NCBI GenBank assembly: GCA_963921425.1
Contig: OY992834.1
Location: 3,844,001-3,908,000, forward strand
Direction of reading: 5' to 3'
Source: Dryas octopetala
Lineage: Eukaryota; Streptophyta; Magnoliopsida; Rosales; Rosaceae
Length of the DNA: 64,000 bases
Below, one piece after another: positions 1 through 11,434 of this stretch. Position 1 is the stretch's first letter. The number at the start of each line of letters is the position of its first letter. The notes beneath the pieces were generated by a model, which saw only the letters and a program-made list of their open reading frames with translations, ran no database searches and was not told the origin of the DNA. The translations under genes and the position numbers were made by a program.

Positions 1-44
1 CAAATATTTACAAAGAAAGGAGACAAAGAGAAGATGGACTGACG

Positions 45-287
45 ATGGCGTCAGTGGAGCCGTCGACGAACCACTTGGTGATATCTCCCTTTTGGATTAC
101 GAGAGTGCTTGAAGCAGATAAAGGGAAGCGAACCGCTCCTTCTCCACTGGACATGGTGGAAACCCTAACGAAGCAGCTAAACCTTGCAGGGTGCGAAGCG
201 AGTGTGCGTGTGAGAACTGAGCTGAAGAATCTGGAGGCTTTACAGAGGCAGCTCGGCATTGCACATTTGGAAGACGAGAAGAGTTAG
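45..287 (+). CDS. Small protein of unknown function, or last exon of a gene entering from the left
   Basis: An ATG at 45 opens an 80-residue frame ending with TAG at 285-287. The predicted protein is charged and soluble, with no signal peptide or membrane segment. Its C-terminal half (ELKNLEALQRQLGIAHLEDEKS region) looks helical and could be a short coiled coil. The same frame stays open upstream to the window edge, so this may be the terminal exon of a longer gene whose start lies outside. GC content is clearly higher than in the AT-rich DNA just downstream, which favours real coding. I do not recognise a family. The exact start is uncertain. Confidence 0.45.
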   Translation: MASVEPSTNHLVISPFWITRVLEADKGKRTAPSPLDMVETLTKQLNLAGCEASVRVRTELKNLEALQRQLGIAHLEDEKS

Positions 288-299
288 AGAGACTACGAG

Positions 300-1373
300 G
301 TTACCTGCGAGTCAACTCAATGAGTGGCACAATCTGATTTGTTGGTTATGTTACCGGGGGATTCTGTTTTAGAGTTATTTACAGTAACTCTAACATTTTC
401 ACGTACCTTGGCCAAAAAAAAAAAAAAAAAAAACATTTTCACGTACATTTTTTTAGTTTCAAAAATTATATACACAGCCGCAGCTTTCAAAATTGTTAAA
501 CATAATCTCATTTTCTAAATCGATTGACTCATTCACTCACTTTTTCTCTTCCCCTTAAAATGTTCACAGACTCATCCACCCACTATTTCTCTTTCCCTTA
601 AAATGTTCACACCACATCTTTGCACCCCTCCAACATTTTTATTTGGACACCTCCTTTTATTATGACTTAATATTTTTTTTGCAGGGAGTTATGTGCAACA
701 GTTTTGAAACTTTAGTAAGTATATGTGTAATTTTTAAAACATTAAAAAGTATATGTGAAAAGACGATAAATCTTAGGAGATGTAAATGTAAATAACTCTT
801 TCTTTTCTAACCCCCTACCCCCTAAATTTTCCAATATTACCCTTAATTGTTGAAAAAAATAAACATACACATATATTGATATACAAACCCAAATAGGTAT
901 CGACCAAAAAAAACCTCAAAATAGGCAAAAGCAAATATAGATCAGCCACACCACCTCTAGATTAAACTGCCGATAGGGGTAATGGGCAAACCAGCGGGGA
1001 GAGTGATGGAGTGATGGGCCGGGTGGGTGGGATCATGTGGGGTTTATTTTATTTGGGCTTAGTGCTTTGTTTTCAATTTAGGGTAAAATTGGAATATTGC
1101 GGTAGAAAAATTTTGAGGGGTGGGGAGAGAAACATGTGAGGTATATGTAGAAGTCCGTAATGTTATATTTATGATATGAATTGTGAGATCTTTGGGCCTG
1201 TTCCCATATCTACTGTCCCTACACAGCCCAAACGCAGGCCCACTCACTTACTACGACCTTGAAACTGGAGCTTCGTCAACTTCAAGTCTTCAACCAAGCT
1301 TTTCATTTCCTTCTGTTGTTCTTCTTCTCGGATCGTTAATCAACCAGGTCAAATCCTCCATTACAGAGAAGAG
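300..1373. other. Intergenic DNA with short repeats
   Basis: AT-rich spacer between the small ORF and the translocase-like gene. It holds a retroposon-like scar at 392-446, a 43-bp-period imperfect tandem duplication at about 529-611 (the cttaaaatgttcaca copies begin at 554 and 597), and near 1180-1373 the probable 5' leader of the next gene. No coding region is supported. Confidence 0.6.
392..446 (+). repeat. Micro-retroposon scar: CTTGGCC(A)18 between 15-bp direct repeats
   Basis: The 15-mer aacattttcacgtac occurs at 392-406 and again at 432-446. Between them lie only 25 bases: CTTGGCC followed by 18 A. A short 3'-end-like tag with an A tail, bounded by a perfect 15-bp duplication, is what target-primed reverse transcription of a drastically 5'-truncated LINE or SINE would leave. 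The parent family is not identified. Confidence 0.7.
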
Positions 1374-4300
1374 ATGAGTAGGTCTCGCTTGGATGCAATT
1401 CTCTCCACATTCGTTGTGGTGCACCCTCACGAGACCTCAGCTTTGCTCCACTCCTCATCTTGCTTCTTCTTTGTAAGCTCACCTCAGCCGTTACTCTTTG
1501 CTTTCTCCGACCTTCTCCAATACCTCTCTTAATTGCGATACTTTCTCAAGTTTATGGACTGGTTTTGTTTATTTTTGCTTAATTTTGATTCTCAATGCAG
1601 ATTTTGAGCGCTTACTTCGTGGTGCTTCCGTTGCGCGATGAGGGTGCAATTTCTTTAGGCCTATCGAACCTGCCGAGTCTGTTTGTGGGGTCTTTGTTCC
1701 TCACTTCGATTGCCGCACCAGTTGCAACTCTTATTTTCTCTTTGCCTAATGTTTCTAAAGGCAAGGTATGTGTGTATCCACCGTTTACTATGTATTAAAG
1801 GTGTCTTTGCATAATTTTTTATTTACCCAGTAAATTTGGAAAAATAAATATACCCAGTAATGTTTTTATCGTTAATTTCAAGAATGGAGCTAAGAAGGAA
1901 ATAATGGATGAACGAAAAAAATAAATGGGGAAATGGAATTTGAATGTGCAACGGTGTAATGAATTATGTTTTGAAATCTTGGAATTGAAAGGTTGCAGAT
2001 TTTTCATGATATGTAAATGTAACTGTATAATAAACTAGCTTCTATACTTGCTGTAGTTTTAGCATTACAGCAAAACCTGTGTCAAATATATAGCATTGCG
2101 CTCTACCCAATACTCAATTTATTATTATTTTTTTCTAAAGGAATGTTTGTAACTAGGTTTCAGAGGACACATTGATAATGATAGTCCGTCTCTAATCTGT
2201 ATATCTTAACATGGAGTTTGAAATTATTATTTTAGTGTCACATGTCTCTATAACTTGATAAATTTTCTTAAAAAGCAAAAGGATATAGCTGATTCTTAAC
2301 ATAATTTAGCTTATTTTTCTTTACATAGCGCCCTGTAATAGTTGCTTCTTGAAATTCCAGGCTTTGGTTTTAATGCACAGGTTCTTTAGTGTATCACTTG
2401 TTGTATTCTTCATTCTATGGCATTCATCATCAGTTGGATATTCACAACCAGAGTTGAAGGTGAGATGAAATCTTATGATGATACAATTGTTTCTGATTTG
2501 GTTGCATTTATACTCTAGAAATATGATTCTGGTATTTATTAATTTGTATTGTACTGAATAGCTCCCTTGTCTGTATCTAGGGTGTGGTCACTATATCCTC
2601 CACTTCGGAAAATGACCAAAAGGTTGATGTTAATCAAGCCAGTCCTGCATATTCCATGGGGTGGGAGAACCTTGGTTGGTTCTATGTCTCTGTTAGAATT
2701 GGAATGTTCCTTTGGGTATGAATATATCTAAATCAATTTTTTTCAGAAACTATTAGAAACTTATCCTGAATATCAAAAGTAATTTATATCAAAATCTATA
2801 TTGTGATAAAATTTCTGGTTTTTTTGAAGATTGCCCTACTTAATCTAATTACAATTTCTTCAACTTGGGCCAGAGTAATCGATGTTATGGACAGTGAGGT
2901 ATGTATCCTGCAACAGGAATTTGATGACAACTACAGCTTTTTGTTACACGTTTAACTTGTCCTGTATTCAGTCAGGTTCAAGATTATTTGGTTTTATTGG
3001 TGCCGGCGCCACACTAGGACAGCTTTTTGGGTCATTGTTTGCCACAGGAATGGCCTGGTTGGGGCCATGTATGTTTTCTTATTCAGTATTTTGGAATTTG
3101 ATATTTGTTCTCTCTCTCTCCCTCTCTCATGGGTTTTAAATCATGGATTGATTTCTTGCAGTTCTACTGCTAATTTCTGCTTTGCTAATGGAATTTGCTG
3201 CACAATCATCAAAAGGAATAACCCAGGATGGATCCCATTTCCCTGAGGAATTATCTCCCATCAGGTCAGTTATATTATCAGATTTCCTTTGGATTTGGTA
3301 CTCAATCAACATCTGGAATGTTGGGGGTGGAATTTGGTTCTGTTTTCATCTTTGGAGGACCTGTAATGGGTTTATTACGAATCTTTGGCACTGGATTCTG
3401 TGGCATTGTTGCATGCTAAAACTAAACATTTTATAAAGTGCAGACAAGACTGAATTCTCTATGACAATGTTGTATGTATAATATATATGCTGTTATATAA
3501 CTTTACATATTCTTGATTTGGTTTCTTTTTTGGCGTTAGAGAAGCTGACCCTGATCGGCAAAATGAGCCTGATGGGCAAGCCATTCACAATCTCAAAGGA
3601 AATTCTCCTAAGTCATCTAATCTGGTGGTGAAGCCTCAGCTTTGGGCCATCTTAGATGGATTTCGGCTTATATTGTCATCATCTTACTTGTTGTACGTGT
3701 CTTTATTCCTGTGGCTCAGTGCAGTTATCTCTTCATTCTTTTATTTTCAGGTAAGATCATCCATTGTCACCAGGATTGAACTTAATTCTAATAAGCCTCC
3801 CTATGTTATCTGACTTGACATAAAAGGGAGTCTTGTGTGTGGATCTAATGCTCTACCATTATGTTTTCCTTCTCCTTTTCTCCTCATTGCTGCCTTTGCC
3901 TTCCCCTAAAGAAGCTTGATGATTTGGCATCTTCATATGAGAGTTTTAAGAAAACTTCTCTCTGATTTTTTCAAGGACCAGACAAATTAAAGTACTCTTA
4001 ATTCTATTCTATCTGAATCAATGACTTTATGTTTCTTCTTTGTGTATTGTGCTCTAGATGCTTCTTGTCCTTGCTAATGCTTGATTGTATAAGATGCAGT
4101 GTTATTAATTTTAAGCACTGACATTAATGATATTAACTAACATTTTTCTCTCTCATTTTATTCTTCTTTCTCCTGACTTTTATCTCTTTTTCTTTAACTG
4201 CAGAAAGTGAGTGTAATTGCCATGACTGTTACTAGCTCTCTTGGAAGAAGAAAATTGCTGGCTGAGATAAACAGCTTTATTGCTGTTTTTATCCTTGCTG

Positions 4301-6208
4301 GACAACTCACCATAACGGTATTCTGTTCTTAGGATGAGCTTTTGCTATAAATTTAATGTTTTGTCTAGTTCCTAGAGATATAAATATTAGATATACTGTG
4401 TTGAGTATTTGCTTAGCTCTGTGCTTACTGAAAGTGAATACGGCTTAGCTAGTTTCATGTTTGCAGCTGTTTTTGAGATTATCACTTTTCAGGTCTCATG
4501 CTGAAGGCAATTTAGGTATCCTGTCCTTGTAGATGTCTGATGGAACCTAAGTAAAGAAAAAAAGGTAGTCTCAGGCCTGGAGGAGGATATGTTTTTTATT
4601 GATGGCCTATGTAAAATCCAATTACTTGTACCCTCCCATAACACCATATGGCACTTCTTTCGTAAAAATGCCCAGACTGATTAGATAATATGTTTCTTTT
4701 TCTAGGCATCTTAAGAAAACTTAAAGAATCTTGAAGTAAATCTAGGAGAGTTTTTTTAGAATGATGACTTGTTGGGTTTTGGTAGTAACACCCTGTACTT
4801 GTGTATTTGCTCTGAAAGCGCAGTGTGATTGATCTAATATATGGTTTTTTTTTGGCCAAGGATCTAATATATGGTTAAACTGTGTATTTACTGTCATAAA
4901 ATTCCAATGAATGTTTCCTCCGATGTATATATTTTATATCATATTTTATTCATGGTTAAATAATTTATAATCAATTATGTTTTTATGGTACTTTCACAGG
5001 GGCGTTTTCTCACTGTTGTGGGTGTTACTACAGCCATTTGCTCTGCTCCATTTGTTGCCTTCTTAAATTTGGTTGCTGTTGCTGTCTGGCCAACTTGGGT
5101 AGCCGTTGCTGTTTCTGAGACCCTGCGGAAGGTTTGTATTTTCTAACTTGCACAGTAGATCCTAAAACTTAATTTAACCAAGATGTCTGCATGTAAGTTG
5201 CTAGAAGCTTGTTAATTGCATGTAATATGCATGGGGAATTTTTTTCGGTCAGGTAGAAAGATGGCCAAATTCTCAATATGAGAGAACAGTGTGAAGTTGG
5301 ATCTTACAGTTTTCTTTTTGGTTACCGTGCAGTTTGTTACTTATGTTGTGGCCAGGCCTGGCAGGGAACTCCTATTTACCGTTGTCTCACAGGATGAAAA
5401 ATACAAAGCCAAGGCATGATTTCTAACTTCTTTTTCACATAGAAAATCATTTGCAGTTGGTTATTTATCAAATATGTTAATTTAAGAAACTCTGTGACTT
5501 GGTGCTTGCTATAGCCATTCCACTCTACACAGGATCTCTTATTTGGTTTCTTATATTGCTTCAATCACGTTGTGCAATTTTAAGCAAATCACCAAACGAT
5601 TTGAAACATTAATTCACTGAGTAATGCTACTGCAGGTTTGCATAGATGTATTTGTTCAAAGACTTGGAGATGCTACAGCAGCAGGAATGTACAAGCTGCT
5701 TTTCAGCACTCAAAACGGGAGGGCATCAACTGTCTCTCTCTACGGCCTGCCTGTATGTGTGAATTTTTCCCGTCTTTATTTATATCTTTCCTTTTTCAAT
5801 TTGGGTATAGAAACACAAATTGGGTGCTTTGAAGCTTAATGGTTCCTACTCTACCTTCAAGTACAATGGAGAAGGGTGAATCCTGGATCCAATACCTGGT
5901 GGGTGTTGGTGTATTCAGAGTACAAAACAAAACAAAAAAGGCACCAAATACCAGCCTTGTAGTTGCTACTTAACAACCCTTTTGGCTTTACGAACTGTTG
6001 TCTCCGGACTTCTGTTTGGCACTTGGAATTTGTAAAGCCTTTGCATTCTTTTCCTGGTTATTTCTCTCCAACAAAGAATAATGAAGGTATCCTATTTCTC
6101 TTTGGTTTTCTCCAGGTCTGTTTGTTGTGGATAGTGACCGCATTTCATTTAGGACGCCGTCAAGCAGAACTAGCAAAGCTTCGGACTCACACTCACTCCA
6201 CTTCCTAA
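1374..6208 (+). CDS. ATP/ADP-translocase-like (MFS-fold) membrane protein, 13 exons
   Basis: Exons 1374-1472, 1601-1765, 2361-2459, 2581-2715, 2830-2898, 2972-3068, 3162-3264, 3540-3750, 4204-4317, 5000-5131, 5333-5413, 5636-5752 and 6116-6208 join in frame to 504 residues. The product is very hydrophobic, with about 11-12 predicted membrane helices. The stretch SRLFGFIGAGATLGQLFGS, after the fifth exon, resembles the conserved loop of the bacterial/plastid ATP:ADP antiporter (TLC/Npt) family and its MFS relatives. A hydrophilic loop rich in Asp, Asn and Lys follows (DRQNEPDGQ region). The C-terminus is short and His-rich. The intron after exon 11 starts with GC rather than GT. Substrate is unknown; nucleotide exchange is inferred only from family resemblance. 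No plastid transit peptide is obvious: the protein begins MSRSRLDAILSTFVVV. Confidence 0.85.
4831..4876 (-). repeat. Micro-retroposon scar in intron 9: CTTGGCC(A)7 with 16-bp duplication
   Basis: The 16-mer gatctaatatatggtt is present at 4831-4846 and 4861-4876. The 14 bases between them read tttttttggccaag, which on the minus strand is CTTGGCC followed by seven A. This is the same tag as at 407-431, in the opposite orientation and with a different target duplication, so the two are independent insertions of one 3' end. Confidence 0.72.
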
Positions 6209-7570
6209 TGTTTCTTTGTTAAATTTTTTGTTGTTTATATACTGTAAAGATCACTCATTTATGAGCTTTTAAAGAATTCCTAATTTTATAGGCAGTTTTG
6301 TTAATCCTTTGGTTATAGGCGTAACAGAAAGGGCAGCTTGCCACTAATTTGTCAAGAAAAACCGAAAATAGAATAGAGCAGGTTGCACCTGAGATGCATG
6401 TACTATGTTATACCACCAATCCCAAGCACATATTAACCTTTGCTTAATTTATTGTGTTTATCCACGTACGCATTGGTAATTAATTGGAGTTTGGTTCTGG
6501 TTTCACCCACTTGATAAGGTTTAAACGAGTCGAGTATTAAGGTGTTCAGGCTCAGCTAGAATTAAATTTATAAAGCTTGATTTTGGCAGAAGGGGTTATG
6601 CTCAAGATTTAAGCTACCCAATCCCACATAGTTCGCAATCAACTCATAGAGGTTCACCATTGCCTCAACAACGTTGTACTGCATAAAAGCTGTTCAAGAA
6701 ACATTGAAATGGATTGCACTCCAAATGTTGACAGAAACCGAAAAAAAAAAATTGCACTTAAAACCTGTAGTTGCGGATCTGTAGATAATATCCGATTTGC
6801 AAGTACACAACTTAAATACCTGATTGCCATGTCCATGCCACATTTAATTAGTGTGGTCACATTATTTTCTAATTTTATACACTAAGTTAAATATTCTTTG
6901 AACGGACAGGGTATATGGAGAAAAGGATGAGCATATGCTTGAAAGGCATCTGGCTTTGAGCACTGCTCCAGATACTACTCCCCCACCTATCCCCTGTACC
7001 AACTCTATGTCCCACAGTGTTGATCAACAATGTTTTGAACTTCTAATGACATGGAAACCTGTCAAGTAACAACATGCCTTCATAGTATTAACGACCATAG
7101 TAAAAAAATTGAATGACAGGTAATTACAAGTTTCTTGAGATATAAAATATGACTCAGTTAACTCAAATGTGTGATAAGAATAACAACAAAATCGTGCAAA
7201 AAAGCAATTGTTTCAGTATATGCATGCTAAGGTGGAACTATATGAGAAAGCCAGAAATCATACAACAGCAAAAGTTTACTTCAGGGCAATCTTGGGCAGT
7301 TTTTGAGCAGAATATATTATAAGCATAGGATTTGAGAAAAACATTGGATTTGGAACCAGCTTAGATGGTTTGCAGGAGTATCTGCATTTTTTATTTCTTT
7401 ATGTTTTAATTTTGTTTTACCTAGCAGAATACAAGAATTGCTGGCCAGTCAAAGACATGTTTCTTAAAAAACTCAGCACCAAAATCTTTGGACACAACCC
7501 TGAGGTTCCAAAGTAGGCTGTCTTGCAATTATGGATTCAAGTTTAAGATAAGAAATGCTTACCTAAGTGC
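6209..7570. other. Convergent intergenic region (3' ends of two genes)
   Basis: The spacer lies between the stop codon of the translocase-like gene and the stop codon of LSF2, which converge. It should contain both 3' UTRs. Short poly(A)-like runs occur near 6740. No coding frame with family resemblance was seen. Confidence 0.55.
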
Positions 7571-9738
7571 TCAAGTTCCACGGAGAGAATGTACACGGTC
7601 TTGAATCAAGTTCCTTTCCCAATCTGATATATCCTCAAATGCAAATTCAGGAAGGTTCTCAAAGGGCTCCTTCCATGGATCATTCTTGGTCAGATCATAT
7701 GTAGCTCCGCGTATCGCCCTCTTATTTGGCCCACAAGGTCTCTTGGAAGTTAGTGCATCATATGCTGCATTCAGCTGCACATAGCCACAACTCAATAGCT
7801 GTCATAAACTTTGAACAATTCGTTAACTAAAGCTATGGAACAATCTCAGTTTCTCATACGATACGATCATGCTTCAGATTTTATAGCTGTTTAGACTTTT
7901 CACCATGGCCTTACTACTTTTCTGGAACACTAAAAGTGTTGCATGTTAAAAAGCTGTCAACAGAAGAATTTTGGCATTGTGCATCTTCTTGATGGAAGGA
8001 AATAGAAATACATAGACAAACAAGGACTCACATTCATTCCAAGGAACCAGTACATGTAAGCAATTGCAACAGCTGGGGCCCTTCCCAATCCAGCAGTGCA
8101 GTGTACATACACTTTTCCTTTTCCCTCAGATATGGCCCATTCCAGTGATGAAACTGCTTTAGGTAGACCATTTCGCAAGGAATCTGGATCGAAATCTTTT
8201 GCCTACAGTGCATTGCTAAACAAAGTAAGGCAAATGCTCAATAGTTTCCAAACCCCTTAAATGGGAACATGTCCAGGTTATTTTAGTAAGACAAATACAC
8301 TTTTATCTGTTAAATGCATATTGCAATGCAGACAAAAAAAAAAAAAAAAACAGAATGTTGCAGAGGAGATTTTCTTACGGGTCTCCTCATGTGACGAATT
8401 CCTAGTTCTTTACATCTTTCTATTATTGACTGCAAGTCAATTCCCCAATATTCAACATCCTTGTCCTGCTGCAAGTTTAGAATGTATGCCACATTCTCTT
8501 CTTTCAGGTGATCTATATCTTCAGGTTTCTGAGGCTGGGAGCCCACGATCAAGTCATCAGTTATCAGTGTGTAGTTCATGCCTGAATATTGGACAGAAGC
8601 AATGACATTTGTTCAAGAACCCAGAATAAATTACATGGTACTATTCTTTCTACATCATTTCTTCATCATTTATTCCAAATGCAAAACCCAAGTTCCCTAA
8701 GCTCAAACTTCACCTATTACCACTGTCCTAGTTATTCTGAATTTGAAAAGAAGAAAATGCAACATAAGGTCCTGATTCATTAATGAGTGATCAAAAAACC
8801 CTAATCCTCAATATTTTCACCCAAATAGCTATGCTTGCTGCTTAAGACCATAGATATATGTATACATAGTAGTTCATAATCAGAGAGCCAAAGTCATTAA
8901 AAAGTAATGAATTAGTTTATCATCTATCAAAGAAAAACAGTTTTCTGGACCAAAAGGGAGAAAAAGGAGCAAGAAAAACACTTTCTGCAGTGCAATGCAT
9001 ACTTTTCTGTGGCACCCACTTCCATAGTTGAATTATAAATTAACCCTATCTAAAACTGGCGCCAGAGTTTCTTAAAGAAGTGGCCCAATTTTTAGAGAAA
9101 AGGTGCAATGAAAAGTCAATTAGCAACTATCTGAAAGCACTACAATTAAGTAACGATCAGAAGCACTACATTTATGTAAAAGGAAAGACTAGAAACAACA
9201 TTTCATCACGTTCATTATAACATATAAAGGAACAACAATGGAATTTTCAGTACCAAAGATTTTAAATGGGTTGATAAACCCACAAAGGTGTCCACTAGAT
9301 ACTACCCTACTGTACTACTCAAGCAAACCCTTTTCAATTCTTATCAAAAATCCACCACAAGAAATGATAATAAAACAGACATTAACACACATTCACTGAA
9401 AAAAAAAAAAAAGCAGATTGAAATTACAAAATGGCTACTATAAGATGGGGAAGAGACTGACCCAGATCATGGTGATACTCATAGGGGTTCCTCATCATCT
9501 TCTTCATAGCTGTATTGTACTCCTCCATCGTATTCTTGGAATTGGAGGCTCTGTTGCTTGTGGGGTTCTTTTCAATTCCACTCTCAGGCAACCCACAATA
9601 AACTCTGTTCAATTTGAAGGAGTTATTGGGCACCATTAGACAATTGCAAGCAGATTTCTTTATCTTCTTCAAAAGCACATCGTTTTCAAGAGGAGCTATG
9701 AAGACTGAACTCAAAAAACTGTTGCCAACACTTGCCAT
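7571..9738 (-). CDS. LSF2: Phosphoglucan phosphatase LSF2 (LIKE SEX FOUR 2), plastidic
   Basis: Four exons on the minus strand (9462-9738, 8379-8581, 8032-8202, 7571-7774) encode 284 residues, against about 282 in Arabidopsis. The N-terminal ~70 residues are Ser/Asn/Lys-rich and fit a plastid transit peptide. The conserved core starts at EEYNTAMKKMMRNPYEYHHDLG. The dual-specificity phosphatase site HCTAGLGRAP places the catalytic Cys near residue 195 and Arg near 201; Asp163 in AKDFD is the expected general acid. The C-terminal domain (KRPCGPNKRAIRGATYDL onward, ending VHSLRGT) is the LSF2/SEX4 C-terminal segment. No carbohydrate-binding module follows, which separates LSF2 from SEX4. In the family it removes C3 phosphate from starch glucans during degradation. 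An upstream in-frame ATG at 9763-9765 exists; I chose 9738 because MASVGNSF fits a transit peptide start. Confidence 0.95.
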
Positions 9739-9794
9739 TTCTCCACTTCCTTCCTCGAAGCTCACTATCTCTGTTTCTTAGTTTGGGAACCCGA

Positions 9795-9801
9795 ATTTAT
9801 A
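9795..9801 (-). promoter_or_regulatory. Probable TATA box of LSF2
   Basis: The minus strand reads TATAAAT about 57 bases upstream of the chosen ATG at 9738, a normal position allowing for a short leader. Inferred from position only. Confidence 0.4.
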
Positions 9802-11434
9802 CCATACAAGTAATTTGTCCAAAATACCCTTGACTTTCAATCAAAATCCTCATGTGAGGTCAGTGAATCTTGCGAGTTCCAAGATGATATTTAACCAAAG
9901 GATAAAACCACATGGCAATTCCAATTTTTTCGGATCAAACAATAAGAGCAACTATTAGTATTACACTATTACCATGAAATTATTAATTAATGGGTTGGAG
10001 ATCATCAAATTGGTGCCACACACTCACACACACATATCTAAAACTGGTGTCATTTCAGATGAGAACCTGCATACGTGTCCATATGACTATAATCAACAAA
10101 TCTTGTATGCTCAATAATTTGTGGGTCTTGGGTTGTTGCCTTGATGTGTTTAAAAGACTCCAAAACTGGGCTTTTCAGGGTTGGAGGACACATGCACCGT
10201 GTTTGATGTTTCATGTCAGATCGACACTGGGGCAAGAATATGTTCTCAACCCAACTTTTCTTCTCTCTCTCTTTCGCTCTTTTTTGCTTTATTTCCCTGC
10301 AGAGTTATGGTTATCAATTTATCATGTAGTAGCAGCAAAAAGAATATTGATCATCTGTCAATTATCAGGTGGCCACCCAATCATCTATCAAAGCCTGCCC
10401 CAAGTGCCCAATGTACGTTGGTACGCATAATGTAGGTCTCAACTCCATTATTTGTGCACACAAAATTAAAAATGGATTAACTCTCTTGTTCTAAGTTTGG
10501 TGCATGCTTTTGATCAATGGGTTAATCTCCCATCAAGAACAACACACAAGGACAGGTGTTTGGTGTATGCTGGTAGCAAAATCCCCCACTAAACTTGCAT
10601 GATTGATTGAGAATTGAAATGTCCCCCTTAAAAGAACCTCCTGAGTTGTGAGTTTCACAGGGGCCAATGCTAAAACATAATTAGATTATCATCTTCAATT
10701 TCATAGTATTCTCTGCTATACTTGTTTAACTCGACCCTGAGATCATGAGAATCACTTGTTATACCGAATCTGAACTTGATTGGACCTGTCCCTTTATAGT
10801 CCCTATGGAGTGGCTAGTAGTGCTATTATTTATGCCATTAATCTTAGTTTTAGTATTACTTTATGTCATTAATCCTTATCTTGTGGGCAAGAAAAAAAGT
10901 ATACTTTATGCGCCAGCTCTATGACTTTCTTTAATATTGTTACTAGCATAACCAATTACACAGAACCTGCCTGGATTGAAGAAAGGCAAAATACATATCT
11001 GGTCAGACAACCATTTTAATATCTTATTGCATTATCTTTCACAAAATACAATAATCAAAAGAGACTCCAAAACCAGTTTTGATGAAGACTTTATATCAGT
11101 TCATCTTATTGGTTTTGAAAGATAAGCCCGCGTGATTTAAAAGAAAGCTAATTAAGTACAGAGAAACCAACTAACCAAGACTTATCATGCAGGGGACAAA
11201 AGTTTTTAACCAGAAGGTCTTATTAAGTTGTTGGTAAAGATAAAAAGTTTCAATTGGTCACGATATAAATAATACAAAGGAAAAGATATTCATAAAAACA
11301 ATGGAAAAAAAACAAATAAAAACAGAGATGAGAAAGTCTAGGAGACAAACAAAATGAACAATGTGTAACTATTTACATTTTCTATGAACCCATATTTCCC
11401 CAATTTCCTAAATTGAAAATTGAAAAATGAAAAA
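9802..11434. other. Intergenic region between LSF2 and AZG1
   Basis: Contains the LSF2 promoter and the AZG1 3' flank. CT-rich and AT-rich stretches only. Short frames at about 9990-10435 have no recognisable domain and no coding-like composition. Confidence 0.55.

Noticed and set aside
9990-10435. Overlapping frames of 84-146 codons downstream of AZG1
   Set aside because: Two different frames cover the same bases, with no recognisable motif and low-complexity stretches; chance frames.
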